From positions 1 to 64,000 of the forward strand of contig JAIVFH010000130.1 of NCBI GenBank assembly GCA_025765595.1: DNA of 64,000 nt. Direction: 5' to 3'. Below, piece by piece: positions 9,723 to 23,143 of the stretch (position 1 is the first letter of the stretch; each line of letters starts with the position of its first letter). A program made the position numbers and the translations under genes. A model generated the notes under the pieces. That model saw nothing but the letters and a program-made list of their open reading frames with translations. It had not been told where the DNA came from and ran no database searches. This stretch comes from Obelidium mucronatum. Taxonomy: Eukaryota > Chytridiomycota > Chytridiomycetes > Chytridiales > Chytriomycetaceae.

Positions 9723-11052
9723 TGTCCCCATAGCCGGATATTTGCCTCCATTGAATTTAACACAAATGAAACAAACCATGCTCTTAACAGCAAAGAAAGC
9801 TTCTGCAATTCTATCTGTGAGGTCCTGGCATGTTTGGGCCTGTAGACAGAGGTCAGTCGCTACAACTGTCTGCCCTTCCATTGACTTTCCTGCCCAGAAT
9901 ACTAACTTTGACAGTGTTTTTATTTATTAATTGTTGTTTATTATTCTTTATTGATTTATTTGTGATTCTCTGTTTTGGGATTGTTGCGTCAATTAATAAA
10001 GATTTGGAGTTGTTGAGAATTGAAATGACCGGCATGGCGTGATGGTGACCATGTCCTTCCCAGGTCGCGTCAGTGATAGCATCTCTCACGAGCGAACTTT
10101 ATAAGAGAGGGCTAAAGATACCTGGGTTTTAGTAGCTAGCAAGTATAGCGGTCCCAAGTTGGGCAAAGTAGCGCATGGGAATGATCCCAGGAAGTTGACT
10201 AGGGAGCTTTAAAGAGTCGTAGTAGGTGTGCACCCAGTTGCTGTTGGAGAGCCTGCTATTGGGATGATGGCCCAGGGTAAAGGCGACGGGTCCCATAGAT
10301 TGTGCAGCCGAGCAATCAAACTAGGAGTGAGATTTAGTTTAAGGGTTGTAGGTGCGTAGGGACTTAGAGGAGTAGGGCCACCGCAGATCTCAATCTGATT
10401 GACATGGATCCGGAAGGGGTTGTGCTGGACCGCAAACCCAATGGAACCAAAAACACTTGCGAGTGGGGTAACGTGAGTAAAGATAGGAAGATTTCATTTT
10501 ATTTGGGATTCAGTTAAGGTCTGTTCTTTCTTTTATTCCGTTCTTTCACTTGTTCTTCTTTTAGGATCATTATTATAATTATTCCTCGTGAGAACGCCAT
10601 TGCCGCGAATTTTACTGATGAGTATCTGGGCCACTGGACCACTCATCAGGCTCAACCAACGACCCATGCATTCTGGACTATCTTTATTAAATGATAAGGA
10701 AAGACTCGTAATGTGTGACAGAAAGTGAAAAATTGTTGATGGCGGGATTGGGCCAGGTATGATTCGGAGGGTCTGCGGGTTTGCATGCCGGTTTTTGTGA
10801 TTCATCAATTCTCCAGTGGCAAGTCAGGGGAGATTTCGATAAAATCACATTGAACATGTCCTTTTTTGAAGCGCAAATACGCCGTCCCTAATCCACAATA
10901 ACCAAGTTTTCAACAACTGGGTCAAGCGTCCAGCTAAATAGAAAAATAGTAACACAGATAATATTAATGTAATACTGATGGATAGACAAGGTCCCCTTGA
11001 TGTGTCACAGAGATACATAGGAGCACCAATCGCACCACAACCCCCCCCCCCC

Positions 11053-11087
<35 letters not shown>

Positions 11088-11440
11088 TTTTTGTGTCACA
11101 TGCCACATTGCATGTTTATTGCATATTTTTTGGGCAGTTTACGTGTCAGGATGGGATATGGGCGCGACAAACATGGCAAAGAAGAAATCAAATTGAACGA
11201 GGTGTGAGAATAACAGCACCTTTGTGGGCGTGGTTTAATACTTTCCAGCACCCTTTCCGCAGCCTCAAGCTCAATAGCGGAGGTCAGCTGACTTTCTGTC
11301 AATTTCTGTGGTTTCCGTTGAGCTGTGATAGTTTAAAATAGGAACAATTCTTAAATACTCAGGTGATTTGGTTTGGGTTGATGCTCTGGTTAAATATGGT
11401 GTCGGTCGATTTGGTGTGTGTGATTGAATTTGGCTAAAAC
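9723..11440. other. Gene-poor stretch with one possible coding relic and a poly-C tract
   Basis: On the minus strand, about 10470 to 10205 is open without a Met (VFGSIGFAVQHNPFRIHV onward) and looks protein-like. The following ~100 bases continue coding-like in another frame, so this may be a decayed gene. I cannot name it. A long poly-C tract lies at 11041-11087. The remainder holds no supported gene. Confidence 0.3.
11041..11087. repeat. Poly-C tract, C12-AA-C33
   Basis: Twelve C, then AA, then thirty-three uninterrupted C, flanked by CGCACCACAA and TTTTTGTG. The minus strand is a G-run able to form quadruplexes. Its exact length may be a sequencing estimate. Confidence 0.85.
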
Positions 11441-11508
11441 TTATGCCAAATTCGCGTTTTATTCCCTATACCTATGATCTCCAAACAAACAAGATACTTG
11501 ATCAAACT

Positions 11509-13987
<2,479 letters not shown>

Positions 13988-14271
13988 TTGCTGTTTTGTT
14001 TTTTTTCACTACTTTTTACAAGGGGGAGAAAGTACGAAAAAAGAACATTCACTTAAGGGTTTTTTAATCAGCTAAAGACAGCGAATAATATATGCAAAAG
14101 AATAAAAACAAATAATCATGATCCAATAAATCCCGCAGTCGCAGCAAAACACAATATTCCAACATCAACACATCAACATCAACACCCCAACATCACCACA
14201 CCAACATCATCACACGAACATCAACACACCAAGCAAAACCTTTATGTTACCAAATTTGTGGGAATTATTCC

Positions 14272-14880
14272 TCACAAGCGCAAGAAGTCACGCAACCCCT
14301 TTTGAACCACATGAAGCAATGCGGCAGTTCGAAAATCAGCACTAAAACCCTGCAAATACGCCAATGTCTCATGTTTAGCATCGTTCATCATTCCCATTTG
14401 ATCCAAAAAGTTCAAAGTGTAAGTATTGGCAACTTTACCTCTCAATTGACCAGCAACATTGGCATCAGCACCCTCATTCAAAAACCAAAGGCGTAGAAGT
14501 ACGTGCAGTCTGTGAAAAATCGGGCCATTTTGGTTGAAGAATTATAGAATAGCTGGGTTTCAGTTGGAAGACGCATCTTGATGTGGTGAACAAGATTCAA
14601 CGCAGCCCCATCAAAACAAAATCAGTGGACAGAGAGTATTTGATACATTGCGTTATTTGTTTGCAAGTGGCCGTAAGGTTTTGCGGAATAGTCAGCCAAT
14701 TGATTCCAAATACAGTGGAACCAATACTGGCGGCACTGCCTTCAAGTTCTAAAAACGATGCTTGGCCAAGGATATTCAAAAGGTATTGGATTTCAACACG
14801 TTTCAAAAGCTTTGGTTCAGTATGTGAAGCACAAATGCAGAATTCATTGGATTAGTTCCAAGAACTGCAGTAATCACCAC
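14272..14880 (-). pseudogene. Coding relic, unrecognised
   Basis: On the minus strand, 14880-14820 (EGMVVITAVLGTNP), 14806-14600 (KRVEIQYLLNILGQ onward) and 14520-14272 (HVLLRLWFLNEGADANVAGQ onward) are protein-like but lie in different frames. A TTTTTCACAG acceptor precedes the last piece. The words FLNEGADANV resemble an ankyrin-type helix, too weakly to assign. It reads as a decayed gene or a multi-exon gene whose introns I cannot place. Confidence 0.3.
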
Positions 14881-15890
14881 CATTCCTTCATCCAAAAGAA
14901 ACTACGCACCACAGAAAATAAGTTACTTTGATTAAGCATTTGATCTAAAACGTACTTTGGCCCCTCTTTGTTGGTTTTTGGATAGTTTTTGGATGGTTGT
15001 TGGAATTGGTTGAAACAGAATTCACGTTTCAGAATGGTTCAACACTGTGATTAAATTTTGGGCCTGGAATTTGTATTAAAGGAGTGGTTTTCCCCTTTGT
15101 TTTTCTTCATTGAATTCTGTGTTATTTATTTGGTTTGACACATACTGTTAGAAACTGATAAGGCCTCCAATGAAACTCAACCAATAACATGAGTCACATA
15201 GCCTATTGGTAATGTTGGGGCCTAATAATCTGGAGGCACTAGGCTCAATCCCTGGTTTTGTCCAGTTTCATGACTCTTCAGGATTGATTCCTAAAACATA
15301 CAAACAAATAGGTAAAATATATTGAGATTGAATTCTGTGTTATTTATTTGGTTTGACACATACAAACAAATAGAATATCCACTGACACTCTTGGAGGCAT
15401 TGCCATGTTGTCAATCATCCTCGAAATCGGTGAGACACAATCCTGGTTGTCAACCAGCACAAGTAACATGGCCACAGCTTCTTTTGTGCAAAGCTTTATG
15501 TAGTAGTTTGAGTAATTTGCTGTTCGGCTGAAGGCCCATAAAGAATTGACAAGCCGAGACACCTTGAGAGTATTCAAACACCCTTAACATCTCCCCTTTC
15601 AATTCTACAGCATCATGCAAATACATTAAGTATGCTACAAGAAGTCAAGTGCTTGGCGTGGAGAAAGTCTTTTCTGTAGCCCCCTGTCTGATGTCCTCAT
15701 GGTCTCTGTCACCGAATTAGTCAGAAGGGAGAACAGCCTTCAACTTCTTGGCGGCTTTAGTTCTGAAGAATTTTGGGACAGGCTTGTTGGCAAGGCCTTC
15801 AAGGGTGGGAAGGTGTTAAACTGTGAACTGAAATCAGTTGGATGTCTTTGTGAAAGCAGCACATGGTTTATATTGGTCGGCTTTGGTGCC
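14881..15890. other. Gene-free AT-rich stretch with a local tandem duplication
   Basis: Apart from the short insertion at 15146-15295, the stretch has a 37 bp direct repeat (starting ATTGAATTCTGTG, near 15109 and 15326) and no ORF with convincing codon structure. Confidence 0.5.
15146..15295 (+). mobile_element. 150 bp tRNA-like (SINE-type) insertion
   Basis: A local duplication allows a filled/empty comparison: GACACATAC-AAACAAATAG is uninterrupted near 15353-15372 but split at 15145 by 150 bp, with ACATAC on both sides (15140-15145 and 15296-15301). The insert contains TAGCCTATTGG (15199-15209), matching a Pol III A box, and GGCTCAATCCC (15242-15252), matching a B box, 32 nt apart, so the core is tRNA-like. 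Termini TGTTAG and CTAAAACA are weakly inverted, so a short LTR is the alternative reading. Confidence 0.5.
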
Positions 15891-16920
15891 TGCAGGATGA
15901 TATTGTTTTTGGAAACATATCACTTTAAAAGTTTAAAACAGGGTAGCAAAGGCATTACAACATACCTCATAGGATCAAGTATTCACTCGGCCTTGAAGAG
16001 TGGGGTTTTTGAACTGGTGTATCCACATCATGAAACATCACTCTTGGATACTGATATCATATGCTTCATATTTCCCTTTAATTCTTTTTTCAATCTTATT
16101 TCTATGCCATTTTATTTTCAGGGGTCCCCTCAGAAGTAGAAAGAAACAAATACACACACTGGGAGTTTATTACTATCACATCGTGACTCATCAGACAGTA
16201 ATTTCTGTATTATTTTACCAAAATCTGTCTCTCTATGTCAAGAATCAAGAGTTGAACAGCTGAATAAAGGTTCAAGCCTGGGAATTTTGACACCATATGG
16301 CTTTGCAGCATCAACAACATTCCCCCACAATACCTTACTTTTATGTCTATCTGATTTTCCCAGTCCCGCAATACACTTGCCTTGTAATTCCTCGTCAGGG
16401 CGACCAAATCCTCAGAAGTTCCCATCTCCTCAAAGGGTAAAGGATGCCGACGCCATTCTGCCACAGCAATTGACGCCCGGCGCGTGTACGCCGGCCTTGG
16501 TGAACACGAGGATGGGGTCCCGGCACTGCGCCGCCGCTGCCGCCGCCTCGGCCGACGCGAACAGGTGCATCGGCGCAAACTGGAACGCCGCCGCGTGCGG
16601 CTTCCAGAAGACGCGGAACCCCTCCCGGGAAACCGCCGCGTAGTCACTGCGGCACACAACAGACACGCGATTCGCCGCTCTCGGGCTCAGCCGGAACCCG
16701 TGGAATGCCCCACACGCCCTGCCGCCCACTGCACTGCCGCGATTAGAGAATTGTCTGCATCCAATGACACGCCAATCAATATGTTCTTCATTCTGCGATC
16801 AACAATAAAAGTGTGTCTATTCTTATCTACTTTTATCTCAAATCTGAATTCATCAAAAGCATCTATCCAGCTGTTGAAGTTTACGCGTAAACTTTGCCTA
16901 TTGTAAAAACCCCTGAAAAC
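15885..16920. repeat. Segmental duplication block Y1 (partner 25620-26117 plus 30755-31145)
   Basis: About 1 kb that matches the sequence on both sides of the hAT element, with roughly 90% or better identity by eye. Both copies contain CAGGATGATATTG, TTCAGGGGTCC and a GC-rich minus-strand coding segment. Y1 is continuous at TTGACGCC (16470-16477), the site where the partner is interrupted, and so is the natural empty site. Confidence 0.85.
16210..16791 (-). pseudogene. Duplicated gene fragment with GC-rich 5' end (unrecognised)
   Basis: Minus-strand coding-like sequence: an ATG at 16791 opens MKNILIGVSLDADNSL. A second frame from 16729 (GRACGAFHGFRLSPRAAN onward) runs to 16430 with strong GC3 bias. 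A third stretch (PFEEMGTSEDLVALTRN onward) reaches 16210. The first switch of frame is the same in both duplicate copies, so it may be an unplaced intron rather than damage. There is no family I can name. The partner copy keeps only the GC-rich part (30957-30765). Confidence 0.35.
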
Positions 16921-17285
16921 TCAACGTTCAAGCAAGAGGATCGCCAAAAAAAAGACTTAAGACTCATCTCTCTCCTTGAAAGCATCCAGTCAGATATTTT
17001 GCTATTAGGGTGACTTTATAAATCAATTTGAAATCTATGAACCCAAGTAATTTTTTTTCTGCTTTTTTTGAATTTTCTTGATAATCGTGCTCAGATGGTT
17101 GGCCCTTGGGGATTGCCATCATTTTTCACACTTTTTTTTGTGTTTGAACTTTCAAATCTTCTCTCCAGCCTGGAAGATGAGAAAAAAACATAGTTATTCA
17201 TTTTCTTTAAAAGTTGTTGAGGTCATCTTTTGCGACAAAAACAATATCTTGAATCACATCCGCAGTAACAATAAAGCCAACTGGC
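16921..17285. other. No gene visible
   Basis: T-rich sequence between the duplicated block and the Harbinger relic; short frames only. Confidence 0.5.
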
Positions 17286-17286
17286 A

Positions 17287-17541
17287 TTGGAAAATAAATT
17301 GGCCTGTTCAATGCTGGTGCCACGACTTCTTCTAGGGGAGTGTGTTGCTGCAGACAAAGGCTATCTGGAGCAAGGTGGGAATGGGAGTTTTGTGACTCCA
17401 GTGACAAACAGAGCCAACCATCCAGCTGTAGATACCCACAATATTGTCCTTAAAAAGATGGGTGCCCAGCACAAAACAGTCAACAAAAGAATGAAAGATT
17501 ATCAGATTATAAAGTCTTACCATGCACTTTATTCTCTTTAA
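17287..17541 (+). pseudogene. C-terminal relic of a PIF/Harbinger-type transposase
   Basis: The frame reads LLLGECVAADKGYLEQGG, then FVTPVTN, then a His/Asn-rich helix (HNIVLKKMGAQHKTVNKR) and MKDYQIIKSYH. This resembles the C-terminal part of DDE_Tnp_4 nucleases, where an ADxGY strand is followed by the FN..HS/RARH..E/NRR..K.F helix. Upstream catalytic parts are absent or shifted, so it is a remnant. It could be related to the mobilising source of the MITE at 4157-4775, but nothing in the sequence links them directly. Confidence 0.45.
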
Positions 17542-17734
17542 TCTCTTTGTTAAAAACAAACGAAAATGAATAAATAGATAAATGTGTTTTTTTTTCTCAT
17601 ATTCCAGGTAGTTTCAGTCAATTTTTTTTTACAAAAAAGTGCAAAAAAAGTGCAAAAAATTTTTTCCCTTTTCCTTGAAAATTTGCTTTTTGCTGTGTTC
17701 AGAGGTCCATTCTGCTGCAATTCTGCTGACATCA

Positions 17735-18882
17735 ATGCCTGCCATCCGCATCATCCCTGTCGTCAAGTATTATAAAACACAAAAGTCTGAGCATGGAGCA
17801 ATTCAGCTCCCAACTGTTGCCTTTGACGGGACTTATGATGACCTCAAGACTACTCTTTGGGACCTTGCAAAGACGCATATCAAGGGCTTAGGAAAGGTAG
17901 AAGGAAAAGTCGTTAGCGCGGATCAGACAGAGCAGACCATGGACAGGATTTCAGACTTTGTAGTAATCTTGAAAAGCAGTCGCTCATTCACATTTGGCGG
18001 TACGTGGTCTCTGCTCCTGCTTCTCTCCGTTTTCTCAAGTGTTCATTAAATAGATGTTGTTAGTCCTCTGGTTTCAACCAACGAGGACCTTGGAAACATT
18101 GTCTCTTGTCGAACTTCTCCAGGAAACGCAATGGCAGTAGATCCTCCTCCTATAAATGCTGTTATTTAAGTATACTCTCGCCATATTTTGAAAGCAGCAG
18201 ATTATGAACGAGTTGTTGCATCTATTACAGGAGGTCGAACGGCTCAAGATTGCTCTGGCGCACCAAACCAGCAGCAGTTCAATGATACTGTACAACAATT
18301 GCGTATTATCCATACCCATCTGATGGGAGAAGACATGACTGGAATGATTGAGCTACAACACTTCTTCGAAACCCAGAAACACTGGATGCCCAAATTCTCC
18401 AGTCACCACCTGCAGATATAACCCTACTATTTGAGAGACAAACCCGTACTGAGCAGCAGCTGGTTCAAGTTCGAAAGTCGCTGGGTATTGCCCTCGACGT
18501 CATCAAAGACCAGCAATCAGAAATCAACAGGCTGAAGCGAAATCTTTCTGCCATGGTTACTGATGTCACCAATCAACTGAGTCACAGGGAACGGAATTTG
18601 AAGGCCCATAAGCGAGCTTGTCAAAATGTTCTGGATGCAGTTTCTCCAGTTGAAACCGCCACTGCAGCATCAGAATTTAGTCAGATTCAAAATGAACAAG
18701 ACTTGGAACACCAACAAGATTCTGATTTGGAGGACCGAGTTGTGGGGCAACGGCAGCAGGAGGAGGAGGAGGATTCTGACGAGGAAGAATCACTACAGAG
18801 GAGACAGCCACATATTTACCTTCATGACAATGATGAGCTTGATGAGATGTGGAGTGACCCTTTGGACAATCTGAGTCAATAA
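17735..18882 (+). CDS. Putative multi-exon coiled-coil protein with acidic C-terminus
   Basis: Exon 1 starts MPAIRIIPVVKYYKTQKSE and is open to 18000, where a GTACGTG donor follows. The downstream part (about 18350-18882) is one open frame, through ADITLLFERQTRTEQQ and KDQQSEINRLKRNLS to a stop at 18880. It is strongly heptad-like and then acidic (EEEEDSDEEES). The middle exons between 18060 and 18350 are not resolved by eye. The arrangement suggests a nuclear or structural protein, but I do not recognise the family. It ends 14 bp before the 3' edge of a minus-strand transposase relic, so it may be transposon-associated. Confidence 0.4.
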
Positions 18883-18895
18883 AATTCCATTTTAT

Positions 18896-19601
18896 TCAAA
18901 TTACACTTATAATTTGCAGTTGGATTAAACAAAGATTAAACAAAGCTGCTCCCTCATATCCACACTTCCGGAAAATAGGTCTGAAGTTGTGATTGCAATT
19001 ATAGGCAAATGCACTTGCTACAACAAATGGCAAATTTTTGATGTTAACACGACCTTCCGGATAAACACCACTCAATTGGATTAAAGAATGGGCAGTATGC
19101 AGGAAGGAAAATTGGAATAACACCCAGTAATCACGATTGTCAAAAGATACCTCGTCAAGAAACACAAGGTTATACAGAGTCCAATCCAAGCCATTAATTT
19201 CACGCATAAACCTCATAATATCTGCCTCTTTTATGTGAATTGCCCTCCTTTCCACAGCTTTCCATCACATCACAAATGCTGTCAGGATTTTCCAAACCTG
19301 GGACAGACTAATGGACTTGTTCCATTTTGCCTTGAAGGACAATGGATTTTTGAAAGTATTCGTGAATCCATAGGCGGTGCTCTGCTGTAAACTTTCGGTG
19401 GGGTTTTGTGTTAATTCGAGAGACACTGCCTGTCCTTCGAAACTGCCTGATCCAATTGCGAATGGTAGCAGCTGTCTTCATATATATATTTGCAATTTGA
19501 AGAGTACTCATTTGGTGGTAGTAGTAGTTGTGCAAGGCGTGGATCTTTGTGTTTTCACTTGCATGTCTGTGAAAGACTGCGCTCTGAAAGTCAATGGGCA
19601 T
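18896..19601 (-). pseudogene. Internally deleted IS630/Tc1-like transposase relic
   Basis: The N-terminal helix-turn-helix part reads from 19601 (NTKIHALHNYYYHQMS, then IRNWIRQFRRTGSVSR). The middle part, from 19255, shares the first catalytic strand LVFLDEVSFDNRD with the intact transposase at 28923-29972. The C-terminal word IFRKCGY is also shared. The second Asp and the final Glu of the DDE triad are missing because the segment between is deleted. It is therefore a dead copy of the same family. Confidence 0.7.
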
Positions 19602-20255
19602 TCAGGCTGCCTTGATACTTCTGCTATAGCTCAATGCAGTATCCAAGTGACTCTGGTAGAACTGGTAGGCTGGTGGCAGGACTGGAGCAATCTTAGCAGC
19701 AGTATAGCGTTGCTGCTTTTGTGAAAGGTTCTCAATCCCTTATCGGCTATCTACAATCTCCATCTTCTTTAAATATCGGGAGCCACCCAATTTTGCTCGG
19801 TATCTTTTCAGTTTGCAATTGAATCACTGCCGTCGACACTTCCACCACCATTGCTCACATCCAACGCAACGCTTCTAGTGTCCCGACCGCAATTGAGTCA
19901 ATTCCTCCAATCCGGGAGTCGCCGACGCCGCTATCGCTACATCACTTCATTGCTTTGTTCAAAAATGCAAACAAAAAAAGCGAACTAAAACAGCAATATT
20001 CATTTTTGTTCATTTCTGCTTGTTTCAAAGTGATTTATAAAGTCTCCCTTAAAGACGCAGCAAAAATCCGAGTTTAGCGCAATCAACTCAAGGCTCACAA
20101 CTCTTGAATTGTCTCTCCAGAACACCACAACAGCAGCCACCAACAGCCATGCCGAATCCATTCAAAAACAATTGCCATTGACTCATCTTGATACTACTTC
20201 TTGCTTAAACACTCTCAAGTCCCAATTGTGTGTACAGTCTCCAAAATTTGCAGGA
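19602..20255. other. No gene visible
   Basis: Upstream of the transposase relic the sequence is mixed, with short plus-strand frames (19377-19724 and 20109-20309) lacking codon structure. No terminal inverted repeat could be identified. Confidence 0.4.
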
Positions 20256-20265
20256 GCCTCTCAAC

Positions 20266-20920
20266 ATGACACCAAACAAAATTATTACACAGATATTCAG
20301 CTGGATTGATTCACGTCATGTTTTCAAGTACCGCAGATTGAGCAAAAGGGTGGATTTCATCTTGAGCGGTACTTGTCATTGTTGAAAAGCACCCCCACCA
20401 TCCAATGGCACTTCATGAATGTGATAGAAAGAAACATGGGATGGCTTCCTGTCTTTAGTAAATCAATGTGTGGATTTGATTGGGCTGAAAGACTGATGAT
20501 TTACGGCGTATGTGGATTGGCTCCCAAGGAAATCAGTCGTTTAACCTTGCTGAAAGAGTTAGTGATAGATGTGAGCGTATTGGGTGTTATTTCCAGTGAT
20601 ATTTGTGGATTAGTGAATCTGTGGTACTTGGTCATGACAGATTGTCAGTTAGCTGGAGTTTAGCCTGAAGAATTGGTTATCCTTGTTTCTCCGGTATATT
20701 TGAATCTTGGCTTTAATCAACTGGAGGGGCCGCTTCCTGCAAATCTTGGCAACTTCGGAAACTTGACTTGTTTTTAAAAAGTCTATTGGGAATCTTTTGA
20801 ACCTGAAAAGATTGAAATTGTCTGATAATATGTTCACTGGTGCTGTACCAGATACTCTTGGGAATTTGACAGTTCTTGCTGTGGTGAATAGTCATTTCAA
20901 TGAAGCTGCGAGGCCCCACA
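20266..20920 (+). pseudogene. F-box / leucine-rich-repeat gene relic
   Basis: From the ATG at 20266 the frame reads NKIITQIFSWIDSRHVFKYR and then RLSKRVDF, an F-box-like opening. It stops near 20380 and continues in another frame from 20373. LRR units follow: GLAPKEISRLTLLKELV, then LNLGFNQLEGPLPANLGN, then LKRLKLSDNMFTGAVPDTLG. At least two frame changes and one stop interrupt it, and it is cut by repeat copy D near 21000. F-box/LRR proteins normally act as substrate receptors of SCF ubiquitin ligases; this copy looks dead. Confidence 0.6.
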
Positions 20921-20997
20921 GACAGCTTTGTTTTGTGCCCAGGATAAAAAGTAGTATTCTTTACAGTGTAAAATTCCGTTTATATCTGTATGCATAT

Positions 20998-21103
20998 TGC
21001 AGGTTGCTTGTCATTGCAGGTTGCTTGTCAACCTGTCATGTTAAGGGGGAGTTTGAGGGGGTTGGAAGGCAATTCCTTGTAGTTCTATTTTTAGAAAATG
21101 GAA
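20998..21103 (-). repeat. Dispersed repeat, copy D (3' end only)
   Basis: Reads TGCAGGTTGCTTGTCA twice in tandem and then CTGTCATGTTAAGGGGGAG, the inverted 3' terminus of copies B and C. Similarity ends near TTTTTAGAAAATGG. The tandem duplication of the terminal 16 bp is not seen in the other copies. Confidence 0.7.
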
Positions 21104-21344
21104 AATTTAAAGTTATACCTGAGTTTTATTTTTGTGCATTCTTGACATTTGGAAGTTGCAACCAATGGGGATTCTCAACTTTATGAAAACAAACATGAAA
21201 ACAAACAAAGTCTGGAAAATGATCAAAGCTGAAAAGATTGAAAGGGGGGTGAAACTAGGGAGCCTGGCAACTGCAACAAAAAAAAAACACAAGTCAAGGA
21301 AGAAAAAATAGCCTAATCCTGGCCACCCAAAACCTTAACAGATT

Positions 21345-21435
21345 TGGCATACTAACATGCCAGGGTTACTACCCATACTAACATGCGAGGGTTACCCATA
21401 CTAACATGCCAGGGTTACCCATACTAACATGCCAA
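21345..21435 (+). repeat. Tandem array, four units of CATACTAACATGCCAGGGTTAC
   Basis: Units of 23-27 bp centred on CATACTAACATGCCAGGG, with small variants (CGAGGG in unit 2). The last unit runs into AAAAAAC. Confidence 0.8.
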
Positions 21436-21884
21436 AAAAACACTTTGCAGAAATTTTCTGTATGTGTTCTATTTTTCTTGCTAAAAGCCCTAGACTTGAG
21501 AGGATATTGACTCAGGTAATGTAATACATGTTAAGAATGGCTAGGTTAAGTTTGTACTCACCTCTAACCCAGACCCATGACCATCAGATAACATGACAGG
21601 TCAAACTGAACCCACCTACATATTAAGAGGAATCATATTAGGAATTTAAGCTGGGGGTGTGTTAGAAAATGAGTTGGATGCATTTCAAGGGGCACAACAA
21701 ATTAGATACCAAGTGGAATTAGTTGTACATTCTTTTATTATAAAAATAAATATGGAAAAATATAAGATGGGGTTTACATGGCAATGAAGCTTTAGAGAGC
21801 AAAGAAGAAGGGGAAATCTAAAAACTTCCTGTTGATAACACAAGCAATCAAGAGAGAATTTTTAGGCAGGGAGGGGGGGGGGGC

Positions 21885-22325
21885 AGTGGGAGACTGTAGC
21901 TTTATTAATTTATTGTATTGTATTCTATTGTATTGTATTTGTATTGTATTCTATTGTATTGTATTGTATGGTATGTGTGGTATTTGTATATCAGCTACAG
22001 TCTCCCAACCAGCTATGGTATAGTATTGTATTGTATTGTATTGTATTTATTAGTACATAGCAGGTAGAAAGTGTGCACCCTTTCTGCAAGAATGTATGAG
22101 ATGAGTTGTTGTGGGTATTGTATGAAGTGATGCATGGCATGTAGAAAGTGTACACCCTTTCCACCAGCCAGTGCACTGCATTGTTTTGTATAAAGAATAG
22201 TAGGTGTGTTGTATTGTTTATAATGTGAAGTGTGTATTGTATAGGGAATAGAGTATAATATATAGTGTATAATGTATAGTGATAATGCAAGCAAAAAGTG
22301 TGCACCCTTTTTGCCTGCTAGTATT
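21885..22325. repeat. TATTG microsatellite with inverted flanks, then palindromes
   Basis: GGGAGACTGTAGCT at 21889 and its inverse AGCTACAGTCTCCC near 21994 bracket a TATTG/TATTC microsatellite. The microsatellite resumes to about 22045. Three imperfect palindromes follow: AGAAAGTGTGCACCCTTTCT at 22066, a TACACC variant at 22143, and GCAAAAAGTGTGCACCCTTT at 22285. A G-run precedes the block (21873-21881). There is no coding sequence. Confidence 0.7.
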
Positions 22326-22429
22326 CAAGTAGATTCAACTGGAAGTATTTGGTTTAGTAATAGATTTAATTTAAGTAAAGTAAAACCTGGGTTTGGCATC
22401 TGAGCCAAAGAAGACATCAACCAGTAGAA

Positions 22430-22635
22430 TGCTTTTTTTTGAAGGGCAAAGGTCCTTCTTTGATACTTTTTTTTTGGAAGGGTGCATGCCTTTTTCATTT
22501 TCAAACAACTTTCATTACAAGGTCATTACAAGACAAAATATTCATTACAAGTGCCTTACTAAAACAAATAGTCATTACAAGCTCATTACAAGAAAAAAGT
22601 CATTACAAGTTAATTAACAAGAAAAAAAGTATAAA
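22430..22635 (+). repeat. Two further palindromes and a TCATTACAAG repeat array
   Basis: GAAGGGCAAAGGTCCTTC (22441) and AAGGGTGCATGCCTT (22478) are short palindromes of the same style as the block at 22.06-22.3 kb. From 22510 to 22612 the word CATTACAAG occurs seven times with irregular spacers of A-rich sequence. Confidence 0.65.
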
Positions 22636-22679
22636 ACAAACTGACAAAAAGTTATTGCAATCCAAATCAAATGGAATTC

Positions 22680-23000
22680 ACTACCACTTTTTTTCTTACT
22701 ACTTTGTTATTTTTTTTTTTAAGTTTATAATTAATTTTTATTTTTAGTTTTAATTTATTTTTATTTTATTCTATTTTATTTTTAGTTTTAATTTATTTTT
22801 ATTTTTATTTTATTTTATTTTTCGTTTTAATTTATTTTGTTTTAATTTATTTTTATTTTTATTTTTATTTTATTTATTTTTAATTCTAATTTTAACTTAT
22901 TTTATTTATTTTTATTTTATTCTTATTTTATTTTTATTTTATTTTTATTTTATTTATTTATTTATCTGTTTAATTTGCTTTATTTAGTAACTTGTATTTT
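22680..23000 (+). repeat. TTTTATTTT low-complexity tract
   Basis: More than 300 bp of T-rich sequence made of TTTTATTT units; no features inside. Confidence 0.9.
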
Positions 23001-23095
23001 ATTTCTTTGCTTTTTGATGATAAGTTTAGTTTAATAGTTTCGGCTAGGCAGTAAGTTGGTTTCACTTGGTTTGGCCTAAACAAGGTTCCATTGGG

Positions 23096-23143
23096 CTGCA
23101 ACCTGCACTGCGAAGAAGCAAAGTGACTGAGCGTATGTCTCTA
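23096..23143 (-). repeat. Dispersed repeat, copy E (5' end only)
   Basis: The inverse reads CTAGAGACATACGCTCAGTC through TTCGCAGTGCAGGTTGC and then departs from copies A and B. It shares only the first ~48 bp of the family. Confidence 0.65.

Noticed and set aside
10978..11196. ORF with a poly-proline run
   Set aside because: It is only the poly-C tract translated.
22505..22615. CRISPR-like array of CATTACAAG repeats
   Set aside because: Repeats are only 9-10 bp, spacers are irregular and A-rich, there are no cas genes, and the DNA is eukaryotic.
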